This document shows, piece after piece, positions 10,532 through 20,800 of a stretch of 64,000 bases of DNA (position 1 is the first letter of the stretch; each line of letters starts with the position of its first letter). The stretch comes from Paramacrobiotus metropolitanus. Its lineage: Eukaryota; Tardigrada; Eutardigrada; Parachela; Macrobiotidae. The DNA is taken from NCBI RefSeq assembly GCF_019649055.1, contig NW_026570237.1, positions 1,178,001-1,242,000 of the forward strand, in the 5' to 3' direction. Below the pieces are notes generated by a model, which saw only the letters and a program-made list of their open reading frames with translations, searched no databases and was not told the DNA's origin. A program made the translations under genes and the position numbers.

Positions 10532-11936
10532 CTAAATCAAACGGTAAGATATCGGCCAATGGTAACGGTGGTGGTATCCGTGGTCGTCATCACACTGTGG
10601 AGGTGATATCGGTGCGACTTGTTCTGATATTACCGGTAACGCATTCGGAATACCGTAATCCGGTTCTTTAATGGTGGGAAACGGGCAGTCGATATCATAC
10701 TCTTGGGGCGGTTGGCCATACCACAGCCGCGGCTTCTTTCTCTCGTAAAATGGCTTCAGACTGGCTCCACTGACCTTTTGCATTCGTTCGTTGGTCTGAA
10801 CGTGGACAATCGAGTATGAGTTATCTTTCAACACGGCGGTTATTCGGTACGGTCCATGGTACTTCGGAAGTAGTTTTTTCGACAGCACCGGTGGCTTGTG
10901 CCAAGATTCCAGCAAAACCAAGTCGTTTTCGCGGTACGTTGCGGGATTACATTTCCGGTCGTGACGGTCACTGGACTTTTCGTGCATGGCGGAAATTCGG
11001 ATTCTAGTCTCTTCGTAGATGTGGGCCATTCTATCCGCGAAACGCTGCACATGCTCGGAGTATGTGGAGAACTTGGCTGGTGCAATGCCTTTAACAATGG
11101 CGTCAACCGGTAAACGGGCTTCTCGACCGAACATAAGAAAAACGGCGTTATCTTCGTGGTGGAATGTACGGTAGTGTTGTACGAAAACACGGCGGCAGTC
11201 ACATAACTGGACCAATCTCGTTGGTTATCGGTGACATATTTCGCAAGTGCAGCGGACAGGAAAGGCATTCTGGCTTCGACATTGCCATGCGACTGGTGGT
11301 GATGTGTGGTCGTAAAGTGGCGTTTCACTCCAATTAGTTCGGTAACATCCCGGAGTGCGGCAGCGGTAAAGTGGGTACCAGGATCACACATCAGCATCTT
11401 CGGCGGCCCGTACGGTAAAATTACACTTTCTTCGAGAAATCGGATGACCTCTTTGGCTGTGTTGCTGTACAGCGGCTTCGCGATCGTGAACTTGGAAAAC
11501 AGGTCGGTGTATACGGCGGCATACGTGAAACCGTCGTACGATTCGGGAAACGGTCCCAAAGGTCAATGGATCCGGCGGATTGGACACTTTCAACGGGAAC
11601 ATGATCCAAAAAACCGGTGGCGGCGTTTTTGTTTGGATTTCTCAGCTGGCAACGGGGACACGTGCGAACGTAGTCACGTACTTCCGACAGCATAGTTGGC
11701 CAGTAGAAGCGGCTGGACACGGTGTTCCAAGTACGGTCGAATCCAACGTGCCCGGCGCGAGGAACGTCATGCGCTTGGTGTAAAATACGGTCGGCCGCTA
11801 CTCTAGGAATGGCCAATCGGGATCGAACTGTTCCACGGCGGAAAGTGCGGCGATACAGCAAACCATCAATCAGCGAGTAGTGTTCGGTCAGGCGTAACTG
11901 TTCACCGGACAGTTTGGCCGGTGGATCGGACAACAA
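10532..11936 (-). CDS. Retrotransposon integrase (frame-broken)
   Basis: The N-terminal HHCC zinc-binding domain is visible: H....AGHVGFDRTW, FYWP, then CPRCQ. The catalytic core follows: SIDL (first Asp), CDPGTHFT (second Asp) and NVEARMPFL (Glu), which is the D,D,E set. The C-terminal part (ENDLVLLESWHKPP, LLPKYHGPYRI, LKPFYER) is the usual GPY/F-type SH3-like domain. No chromodomain follows. The reading frame changes near 11550 (around a GGG run before the core's GPFPESYDGF) and again near 11150, so three overlapping frames are needed. The product would insert element cDNA into host DNA in the nucleus. As read, the copy is not translatable end to end. Confidence 0.85.
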
Positions 11937-13667
11937 CTGGACAACCTTGCCCAGAGTTTGATCGTCACGCTGCGCGGCGGCGAAGGCACTTCGGGTGAAT
12001 TCGGCTTCGTCGACGGTCGTTTCCCGGCTAGGACGGCGTCGGCTCTGACTTCGGCGACGGCCGCTCCTACAGTGGGAATTTCAGCGACTAAGGTAAAGAC
12101 ATCGGCAAACAACGGTTCCAACATATAAGTATCAGCGTAGTTTGGTGATCGGCTGATGGCGTCGGCGTCCGTGTGCTGGTTTCCTTTGCGGTATATCACC
12201 TTGTACTGATACTTGGACAGCATGAAGGCCCATCGGTTGACTCTGGCGTTACCGGTACCGGTACGGCTGGACGAAAGCATGGTCTCCAGGGCTTTGTGGT
12301 CGGTTACAATGTCGAACTGGACGTCTTCAAGGAGATGTTTGAATTGGTCGACTCCGTAGATTACGGCGAGGCACTCCAGAGCAGTAATTTCGTAGTTCCG
12401 CTCGTAGTGGTTGGTCTTTCGGCTTACGGCTCCGATGATGTGGCCGTCCTGTTTAAGGATGGCTCCAACGCCGTCCTTGGACGCGTCTGTCACCAGCTGC
12501 GGACGTGGTCCATCCCGGTCGAAATGGGCCAGCACTGGCGCTGAGCTGAGAGCCGTTTTCAGACATTCGAACGCAGTCTGCTGGTCTTCTCCCCACTGGA
12601 ACTTAAGCCCTTTCTTGGTGAGACGGGTTAACGGTTCGGCAATTGTGGAGAAATTCGGGATAAACGTCCGGTAAAACGTTCCCATTCCAACGAATCGCTG
12701 GACGTCTTTCAGACATTTCGGTACTGGAAACTGGGCAATCGCGGAAATCTTTTCGGGTTTGGTCGAACACCGTCTGGAGACAGGATGTGGCCAAGAAACT
12801 CGACTTCTTGGAACGCAAACCGGCATTTGGAAGGCTTCACAGTAAGGTTATACTTTTCCAGGAGTTCCAAGATGCGGTCGAGGCGGGCGCACAGGTCTTC
12901 AAACGTCGCGGCGAAGATGAGGATGTCGTCGATGTAGACGATGCAGGTTATCCACAGTTCGCCGGCGAGCACGGTGTTCATCATCCTCTGGAATGTGGCT
13001 CCAGCGTTGCAGAGCCCAAAGGGCATCCGGACGAACTCGTACAGTCCGTCCTGGGTGCAGAAGGCGGTCTTGTGGCGGTCTTTTGGCAACCGAACTTGCC
13101 AATATCCGGACATGCAGTCGAGCGTGACGAACCAGGCGGCTGCTCCAATGGCGTCGATCGCGTCGGCAATCCGGGGCATCGGGTACGCGTCTTTAACTGT
13201 CTGGGCGTTCAGCCCTTTGTAGTTGACGCAGAAGCGTTTGGTCATCTTCTCGTTCTCGAATTTGTCGACGAGGACAACCGGTGCGGCATACGGTGAGGTG
13301 GAGTCGGCAATGATTCCATCCCTTTTCATTTCGGCGACCTTTTCGCGGATGAAGGCACGGTTCGTCCACGAGGTGCGGTACGGCTGTTGGTGGACTGGCG
13401 GTGAGTCGCCGGTTTCAATGGTGTGTTCGGTGGCAGTGGTGCAACCAACGGTCGGCCCGGTGACGGGAAAGCTCGGCATCGGCGGCGTAGCACTGCGAAC
13501 AGTCGGTCGCGCTGGGTGGCCGTCAGCCGTGGATTGATAATCATGGAGCGGAGCTGTTCCTCCAAGGCCGGAGAAACGGGCTCGTAGGCAGAGTCTGCCG
13601 CCGCTGGGTTGCTGTCCACACTGAATGAAAGGACCGGTGCGTCAGGGTTTTCCGTGTACAACTCCAA
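11888..13667 (-). CDS. Retrotransposon reverse transcriptase and RNase H (frame-broken)
   Basis: The RT core is at 13479-12709: KRFCVNYKGLN, FVTLDCMSGYWQV, RMPFGLCNAGATFQ and the active-site box YIDDILIF. The connection and RNase H follow at 12826-11888: FQWGEDQQTAFECLK, LVTDASKDGVGAIL (catalytic Asp), ALECLAV (Glu) and VTDHKAL (Asp). A linker frame at 13667-13326 precedes RT. Frame changes lie near 13470, 12735 and 11920. The order RT-RH-IN and the motifs place it in Ty3/gypsy (Metaviridae-like) elements. It would copy element RNA to cDNA in the cytoplasmic particle. Confidence 0.9.
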
Positions 13668-13779
13668 AGTTCCAAGCGGTGTGGATCCACGGAGGGTTAT
13701 GTCACGGTCCCAGTAGTTCTTTGCGAACGTGTACGCGGTTCCATTGTGGACGGTTACAATGGCGTGTTCGAGAAGGATA

Positions 13780-14462
13780 TCACCGCGGGAGAGCGCATCG
13801 TTTGCTGCGGGTGGCCGGACGGCTCAAATGGCGTGCGGGAAGGAATGAACACGTAGTCACCATCATTGGCGGTGGTTGAAGGAATGCTAATCGGATCGCG
13901 AGTCCGGACATGGCTGGCACTGTGACTTCCTCGGCAAGGACCACCGGGATCGAGACTGCTTGGACGCTGCAGGGGCTTAGCACATCGTGTGCGGCTGGCG
14001 ACCTTTGGGCGGATTCGGGTTCTGTAGGCACAGAATAATCCTGTTGGTCAGTCGCAGTGCGATAGCTGGATGAGCGTTCTCGCAGGTCAGCTTGGTAGTC
14101 GGTTGGGAGTGCAGCTTGTTCTGGGACAATGGTGCGGTCCTGGCAGCAAATTGGAAACGGTTTTCCCTCCATGACGTCCATGCCCAAAATGATTTCGGGC
14201 ATCGCATTGTCGTCACGGAGGAAAATAGTGCGCTGGTACGGTTCACCGAAGAGATTAACAGATATGTCGGCACATGTGGTCCCAACTGTCCGGTATCTCC
14301 GTTGCAACCGGTTACGCTATACGACTGGTGAGGTTCGGGAAGAGGTTTCGGTATAGCGTGCAGATCGGAACAAATGGAGGCTGGCATGATGGAAGTACTG
14401 GCGGCAGTGTCGAAAACAACTGGGCGTGACACTCCGTTGATGGTGACAGACTGGCGCAACAT
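13780..14462 (-). CDS. Retrotransposon aspartic protease (frame-broken)
   Basis: The active-site loop reads VVFDTAAST, a D-T-A variant of the usual D-T/S-G triad. The second hallmark, EIILGMDVME (the Ile-Leu-Gly segment), lies about 90 residues later but in another frame, so there is a one-base shift near 14290. The domain follows the Gag zinc knuckle and precedes RT, as in other gypsy elements. It would cleave the polyprotein during particle maturation. Confidence 0.75.
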
Positions 14463-16205
14463 CGTGAAATCTTCGGCTTGCCATCATGCACAAACGCTTC
14501 ATGAGACATCATTGGGACTTCGAAGTTTAGGTCGGAAGGTGGTGGTTCCGGTGTGGGATCGTTAGGAGATACGGCGTTGACGTGACCCACTGGCGTCGCC
14601 GCTAGTGGTTTTGGCTGGTCACTCTTCAGGTACACTTTCTCCGTAACAGGTCCAAAATCCGCTGGTTTGGTTGGGCAGCGATCGCTGTGATGACCCGGAA
14701 CACCGCAGAACCAGCACTTCGGTGGTTTTTGCTGATACGGACGTCGGTCTTGATCGCTGGTACGGGCTGGCTTTGGTGGCTGCGGTGGGCACGACGATGT
14801 GGGCTGCTCGGCCGGCTTGGGCTTCTCTGCCGGTGTCGGCACCGGTTCGCTGGTGCGGGCCGAAACGACGGTTTCGGTTTCCATGGCTGCTTCTCTGGCT
14901 TCGATTCCGAACTGGGTTTTGATCGCCGACTCAACGTTTCGTCAATGGCCACGGCTCGGCGCATGCGGGTCTGGAAATCGTGGATGGTGGCCGGTGCAAA
15001 GCTCACGATGCTGCGGTACAGCTCGGGTTGGCCGGCCAGGCCGTTGGTCAGAAACCCGACCACTTCCAACTCCGACATGTCCGGATTGACGGCAAAGGTC
15101 AACACTTGAATGGCCTCGATGTACTGGTCCGGCGTCTCTGAACCGGTGTACTGGCGTTCCTGTAGAGCCAAACGGGCTTTCCATGCACGGTCCTGGTCAT
15201 GGAAACGGTCGATCAGGACTTTCTTCAACTCGGTGTACGTCCGGTCCGGCTTCTGGGCATCAATGCGCATGAACACTTTCAACGCTTGACCTCAAAATGG
15301 GATGGTATTGCTGCCAGCTTCGCAGTATCGGTCCACTGATTTGCCTTGGCAGCGCGTTCGAACAGCACGAACCAGTGCTGAATGTCCATGTCGGAGTCAT
15401 CGAACGTCGGCGGCTTCACAAACTTCAGGTTAGACTTCGGTATGGGCTGATGCGGTGCTTCGGTGATGTAGACTGGACGCGTTTCAGCGGCAGCATGGCG
15501 CAACGGCGGTGTTGGACTCGGCGTCTGCGGCGACTTCTTGCGTCGTTCCTTCTCAAAAGCCTTGGCCAAGGTGTCCGCAAGTTGATCCGGATCCAGCACC
15601 ATCAGATGCTGGTTAGCTGTTGGTGACCGCTCGGGGCGGTTGGCGCGGTATTCCGGAGACTGTCGGGAAACTACTGTTTCTGCCATCGGTGAGTTACTGC
15701 GGCTATCGGACAGACGGGAGTTCTCGGCCAGCTTCGCATTCTGGGCCTGGAGCTGGGCAATGTACGCGGACTGGTCCTGGAAAACACGTTCTTCCTTCGT
15801 GATGGACGAACGGCTCTGGGCGGTTGGCAACACCGCAGAAATGGCGCTGCCCGCGGCTTTGATGGCGGATGAAAGGAAATTTCGGACTGTGGCCAATGAT
15901 TTGCCGCTCTGTATGGACACGATTGAAGAGTCGGATGATCGGCGGGATTGTTGAGAATGCGCTCGCGGAGGTTCGGCGTGAATGTCAGCCATGGTAACGA
16001 TAGCTTCGGGGTTCATCCTAGGACTGGAGACTGCACTTACTTGCTGGCCCGGTGTGTTCCGTGCGTGCTGATCTTGACGGCGAAAAGACTGTGGTTCTTT
16101 ATCGGCCATGGACATGATAGACGACGGACGCGGATGGCTGATCGGTGCAGGTTCGAAACCGTAGCGGACGGGTTCCTTCTTGTTACGCGTTGGCTTCGAT
16201 GACAT
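14312..16205 (-). CDS. Retrotransposon Gag with CCHC nucleocapsid (frame-broken)
   Basis: The 308-codon N-terminal frame (16205-15279) starts with a basic, Ser/Pro-rich region and ends in the start of the capsid fold (FKPPTFDD-type motif KFVKPPTFDDSDMDIQHW). The capsid continues in the next frame (15282-14626) with TYTELKKVLIDRFHD and VGFLTNGLAGQPELYRS, a typical retrotransposon Gag pattern. A third frame (14884-14312) holds the CCHC knuckle CWFCGVPGHHSDRC. The first break, near 15283, looks like one missing base. Gag forms the particle and packages the RNA. Confidence 0.82.
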
Positions 16206-16555
16206 GGTTTCTGAACGCCGATGAATCGTGAATGTGATTGGTTCGAAACACTTCGAGCGGGGTAATTCTCAAATCCGATTGGTCGGTCACTGGCTCCGCC
16301 TCTTCTCGAGTCCGCGGTAGACGCTACGTGAATGTAGGGAAAAACTTCGGAAACCTTCGCGGTTTTGACTCGGTGGTTTCTTTCCGTTGGAGGAAATAAA
16401 TGGCAAATGGCAAAATTAAATATCGGTTCCAGGATAAAATCGGAAGGGAAGATGCGGAAGATTGAGTGCTTCGTATAATGGTTCCTAGATTATTCCTCGT
16501 TGCGAGCTGGTAGGCTCAAGCAACGTGGTAACAACTAGAGGCTTGCGTTCCCCCA
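16206..16555 (-). promoter_or_regulatory. Retrotransposon 5' leader with candidate primer-binding site
   Basis: Non-coding leader between the 5' LTR and the Gag start at 16205. Its first bases in sense orientation are TGGGGGAACGCAAGC (16555-16541). They begin with TGG and directly abut the LTR, as a tRNA primer-binding site should. I cannot assign the tRNA. Confidence 0.5.
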
Positions 16556-16833
16556 TGCTACACGTGGTGGTGTGTATAACGGTCCCGTAATGGGAAGATC
16601 AGACGGAAAGACAAACGGGAATAAAACTGCGGTTTTATTCGTATACAAAAACATCATCGGAAGGCACAAATCTGCGCGAATGGTAATGCGCAGGAAAATC
16701 GTAAAAGTCAGGGAAAAAATCAGGAGAAAATCAGAATGATATCATAATCGAAAAAACACTCCAACTCGATCGGATATGCCGATGAGGAGAAACAGAACAG
16801 GGAATCACATCCTATGCGTCGTCTACTCTCACA
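16556..16833 (-). repeat. 5' LTR of Ty3/gypsy element (278 bp)
   Basis: Near-identical partner of 8420-8691. In element orientation it starts TGTGAGAGTAGACG and ends CACGTGTAGCA. The six-base length difference is explained by five small indels: AAAG/AAAAG, a run near TCAGGGAAAA, AGGA/AGGAGA, CTCA/CTCCAA, and CTCA/CTCTCA. Confidence 0.85.
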
Positions 16834-16886
16834 AAAGTCAACTCGCAGTATTTCCGGCCACCGCTAGCAAGCTTCCCTGACGCCAT
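16834..16886 (-). pseudogene. CENP-B/pogo-type HTH gene, 5' part with start codon
   Basis: ATG at 16886-16884 opens a frame that reads RKYCELT up to the LTR border. It joins in frame to the segment at 8196-8419 if the retrotransposon and one AAAG copy are ignored. The junction completes the helix-turn-helix lead-in ELTLQQKLDLL. The right AAAG copy occupies 16834-16837. Confidence 0.6.
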
Positions 16887-17891
16887 TTCGCGCTTAATAA
16901 ATCCCGGACCAGAAGTGTGGAGATTGTGCAGTGCTAACTTATTTCAGATAAGCGACTAGAGAAATGAGTGGCCCGTGAAAAATTTCTGTGTGTTTTTTCG
17001 CTTCCTAACCATTTTCTGCGCTCTGTGCATTTCCAAGAGGACCGGATAGATCCGTTCAAGCTGTGCTCATTGTTTACACTGGAGAGGTGTTCAATATTCT
17101 CGAGCCTCGCCCATGTTGTAGCCTACAAGATGCGTCGGTGTTCAGTGTACTCGAGTGTTGCAACTTGCAAGTCACAGGTTTTAACCCTAACCTGAAATCT
17201 GACCATTTCCGCCTCGTGCGCATCGAATTTTACGACAGCAATGTTTTTACGCAGATCATTTTCTGTGATAAGGGCATCATAAGGCAGTACTAGTACGGTA
17301 AAACTGCCGTCCACCAAACTCACAAACATAAAAAGCAAAAAACCTTAAAAACGACATGCACGATTACAGAAGTATGTACTTGTACTTATGTAAGTAATTC
17401 TCTTGAGAGAGGACTCAGAGGAGATGGGCATCCAGCCATCATTCTACGATAGTTGTTGTAGTTGCCGTCTTACACAAATCGCGCTCAGTACGAAAATCCA
17501 AATTATACTTTTACATTACAGTACGAGTGCAGCATTATCAAAGCGATCTCTTATTCTTCCGGTACAACAATTTCCGATTCTTCTGAGAATCCATAACATC
17601 CGTATTCATTACGCACAATTCTACAGTGATCTGTACAGAGTAAAATGGAGATCACTAAATAATTTCAATTCAAAAAAAGACAGCTGCGCAGCCTGCGCGA
17701 TGAGCAAACGGCTAAGCAAACATGTCTGCGGTTTTTTTCGAATAAACTACTAGCTGAGGCAGATAACATCCAAACATCCGACAACAACTAACTGGAACAT
17801 GCAAACTTAAAAGAAATTATACAAGCCTAATTATACAAACCTACATCCAAGTTTACAGGAATTATACAAGCTTTTGATGCTATTCCCCACT
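16887..17891. other. Intergenic stretch, upstream of HTH gene and downstream of gene C
   Basis: No ORF here resembles a known family. The open frames near 16968-17753 have no domain, codon bias or splice logic that I can support. It contains the promoter side of the interrupted HTH gene and the 3' flank of gene C. Confidence 0.4.
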
Positions 17892-19984
17892 CTAAATGTC
17901 GTTATCGGAGGGATGGTCGTCATCAGCCGTTCGCGCTCCTTTCCGCAGTTTACTGCTAATTTTCAACTGCGGCTTGATAAACATCATCTGCTCACTGAAA
18001 GACCACACGCCGACAAACTGTCCATTTTTCGTATTCATCCGCACGTCTCTTCGGAACGATGACAGCAAACTGTCCCATTTTTTGTAGCAAAATGCAAAGG
18101 TCTTTTTCTTCCGTCCCCTCGATTCCGCTACCCGATTAACGGCTCTCATCACCTTCTCCCAAGCCAACCGCTTTTTCTGAGTACGTTCAGGGAGATTTGC
18201 GCGCTGTCTATCGCTTCTCCAAAGAATGGGATTCGCTCGGATGGATTCAATCAACGCGCGGGTCTCCTCCTCGGTAAACCTGGCTGCTTCCGGCTTAGTA
18301 CTCCGCGGCCTTATCGGTCCCTTCCACTCTGTACATGATGACAAAGACATATCATTGGCAACTGCTCCATTACAAAGCAGCGAACAGCTTCACTATTCCA
18401 CAAAGAAATCCTTTCATTTGGCTCATTTCGACCTAGTGCAAAGTACCCTGGTTTTAAATTTTTTACCGGCTTCAGGCTCAGAGTCCTCCGGCTCTTCCGC
18501 GTCTTCCTCCGTGTGGTCGTCTTCACCCTCTAGAAACATGTAAGTACTTCGTTAATAGAGTAACGTCGTATTACCTTAGGACCGTGTTATCTTTCATACT
18601 ACAAGTACAAGTCATAGTTTTTGATTTCTTCTTACTGAAAGCAATTACGTACTGCACATGCACTTCGACGTTTTCGGATTCCGGACACTTTTATACTATC
18701 GATACTATCGATTCGCGTGCCGGACACCAGAGACAGGGCATTACTGCACATTAGAAAACTTGATAGTTTTTAATTATTCTCGTGCACAAGCTTGTATAAA
18801 ACAATAATTACTGCGTAATCAATTTTTGAAAGTTTTGCCGTGTGGAACAGCGCGGATAATACTTTGTCTCTGGTGTCCGGCACGCGAATCCATATTGTGA
18901 AGATGTCCGGAATGCGAAAACGTCAAAGTATCTATTCTTCATGCTCTCCTATTAGGCTATAGGCACTATAAGGTATCGAAGGACAAAAAATCAAGACGAA
19001 GGTGCCGAATGACAAAATGCCCACCTGCTGGAAGTGCGTCGCATTCCACATCGGAGTCAGTGGCGACAGTACAGTCCGGAGCTAATTCCGGTGAGTATGG
19101 CGAAGCATCGGCTGTGAAATCAAACTGCTGGAGTTCGCCAGTGGCGTCTTCATAAGAGTTTTCCGAAGGCGCAGTGTACAGAGAACGTCTGTGAAAAAGA
19201 AAAACCATAAAAATTGTTTGTTTTTCAATATGGACAACAGTGAGCACCAATCAGTAAATACAATCGAATGAAGAATTTGTTAATCATACCATTAACTCCA
19301 CGTGAGAGCGAATATTGTACAAATACATAGCTCTAGTAGAACGCCTACGTTCTCGGCACGATGGAACGAGCAGATTGAACATGCATACGCGTACCTTGTG
19401 GAAGCCTGGAGTCGTCTCGACGATCGCAGTCTCACGTTCTCCGGGGTTTTCATTCGCTTGCTTCGGGGTTGGGGTGGTGATGTTGCGTTCTCGATTTCAT
19501 CCAAATGGTCTTCTCCATTTTCTTGTTCCTGACCAACTTCCTCAGTATCCGCTTGCAACGCTGCCACATACTCCAGCAGCTTCATCAGATCATCCGCATC
19601 CGCTAGATACCGTCGCTTCAACACCTCGATGACATGATCCACGCTGAGCAGCGTGTCGTACAGATACACACTGGGCACCAGCCGCCGCTCGCCCATACTG
19701 TGCTCCTGCGTGATGCGCACGCTCTTGCACATGCTGGGCACGCTGCTGTGCACGTCCACTTGGAAGAAGACCACCGTCTCGGCGGTGTGATCGATGGTTT
19801 TGCGCCACGAGGACGGACTGGTCTCGGGCTCGATGCCCACCGCGTTGATCAGGTCTTTGTACGACATGCCGGGGAGCGTTGGTTTGGTCGGGTGGAAGGC
19901 CGTGGAAGAGCGGAGTGGAGGTGCTCGGCTGCTGGATGTGGCAGCTGGTGTCGATCGGTTGGAGGAGATCCGCTGTCGTTTCAT
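17892..19984 (-). CDS. Gene C: conserved domain - acidic linker - Myb/SANT (zeste-like) protein
   Basis: Four exons, minus strand: 19984-19395, 19188-19025, 18529-18467, 18328-17892, with all phases compatible, about 417 aa. Residues about 41-150 are the family's conserved domain (MSYKDLINAVGIEPE, SSWRKTIDHTAETVVFFQVD, DDLMKLLEYV). An acidic exon follows (EGEDDHTEEDAEEPEDSE). The last exon is a Myb/SANT domain: RFTEEETRALIESIRANPIL, KKRLAWEKVMRAV, CYKKWDSLLSSF. Unlike A and B it has no N-terminal zinc-finger exon that I can find. It also lacks the small DNQNFPLSEY-type exon, and a foldback repeat sits in the intron at that place. Probably a nuclear DNA-binding protein. Confidence 0.68.
18662..18936. 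repeat. Foldback element inside gene C intron 2
   Basis: The left arm (about 18662-18736) and right arm (about 18862-18936) are inverted copies of about 75 bp. Both contain GACGTTTTCG, TTCCGGACA and ATTCGCGTGCCGGACACC, followed by AGAGACA, in matching order. The spacer is about 125 bp. It looks like a small non-autonomous transposon. Confidence 0.75.
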
Positions 19985-20274
19985 GGCGATGCGTACGAAT
20001 TCCCACCACCAGAATTATAAAATTTACAAAGTTTTCTAAATTAAAAATTTCATTTAAAAAGAACAGAAGGCAAATAAAACAACGATCAACAATTGATTAA
20101 CAAGTGAGCCGAAAGCCTGAAGCAGATCAAAACTGAAGAGCGGAAAGAATGGAAAGAATGAAAACAGAATAAATTTTGGTGCTGCCCGTGTGCGGACGGC
20201 GCGAATGGACACCTTGCAGTCGCAGCTGGTCAAAACTGGAAACTTAAAATAATTGTGCTTACAGATTACCTATC
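19985..20274. promoter_or_regulatory. Upstream region of gene C
   Basis: AT-rich 5' flank without an ORF of note. It may contain an untranslated exon, but I see no proof. Confidence 0.25.
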
Positions 20275-20679
20275 AGGGCCGTAGCGAGGTCCGTGGGATG
20301 GGGTAGGCGCAATTTGGCTGCGCCATTTGCGACCGCTTCGAAGGTCAGTCTGAGCCCAATGTGCCCATAAATTTCGAAGCCTGCGCCCGTTACGCCCGTA
20401 TAAACAGGCCGGGCTAAGACTGGGCTTTAATACTTTAATTAATATAAATAGTTGAATTATTATAGTTCTTGATCGCCGTACGTCAGACCAAGGCACATCC
20501 GGCCAAAGTCCAATCTGCGCCGCGGGCGCACGGCCAGTGGCGCCCGCTGCGCCTTTTGAAAAATCCAGAAATTTTGCGCCCGTGCGCCTGTGCGCCAGTT
20601 TCGGGCGCAAATATTATTCAAAAGTTGGCCGAGGAGGGGTAGGCGCGCGCCAGTGCGCCTATACCCTCGCTACGGCCCT
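20275..20679. mobile_element. 405-bp non-autonomous DNA transposon with 15-bp perfect TIRs
   Basis: It begins AGGGCCGTAGCGAGG and ends with the exact reverse complement CCTCGCTACGGCCCT. The interior is GC-rich and has no transposase. An open frame in the interior (20266-20610) is a by-product of its composition. The TIR sequence type (GGGCCGTAGC) is common in animal cut-and-paste MITEs. I could not define a clean target duplication, so I leave the superfamily open. Confidence 0.75.
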
Positions 20680-20800
20680 TCGGCTATCTGTAATTTTTGA
20701 TTAAATAGTTTTTTACTTGAACGAGTGGAAGTTGTTGGACAGAATGGAAAAAAACAGATCGACCAAACTGCGCAGATTTTTTTTGTTATAGCATTTTTTG

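Larger units (their letters stand above)
8420..16833 (-). mobile_element. Complete Ty3/gypsy LTR retrotransposon (about 8.4 kb)
   Basis: Two near-identical LTRs enclose gag, protease, RT, RNase H and integrase in the gypsy order (integrase after RNase H), all on the minus strand. An additional ORF with a zinc knuckle lies between integrase and the 3' LTR. A 4-bp AAAG duplication flanks the element, and it sits inside a CENP-B-type HTH ORF. Just inside the 5' LTR the sense strand reads TGGGGGAACGCAAGC (16555-16541), a candidate tRNA primer-binding site because it starts with TGG. The gag-pol reading is broken by about ten single-base frame changes even though the LTRs are almost identical. Either assembly indels or very young inactivation could explain this. 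I see no envelope gene: nothing has a signal peptide plus a membrane anchor. Confidence 0.9.

Noticed and set aside
20266-20610. 114-codon frame in the GC-rich block at 20.3-20.6 kb
   Set aside because: It lies inside the TIR element and crosses its boundary. It is a composition effect.
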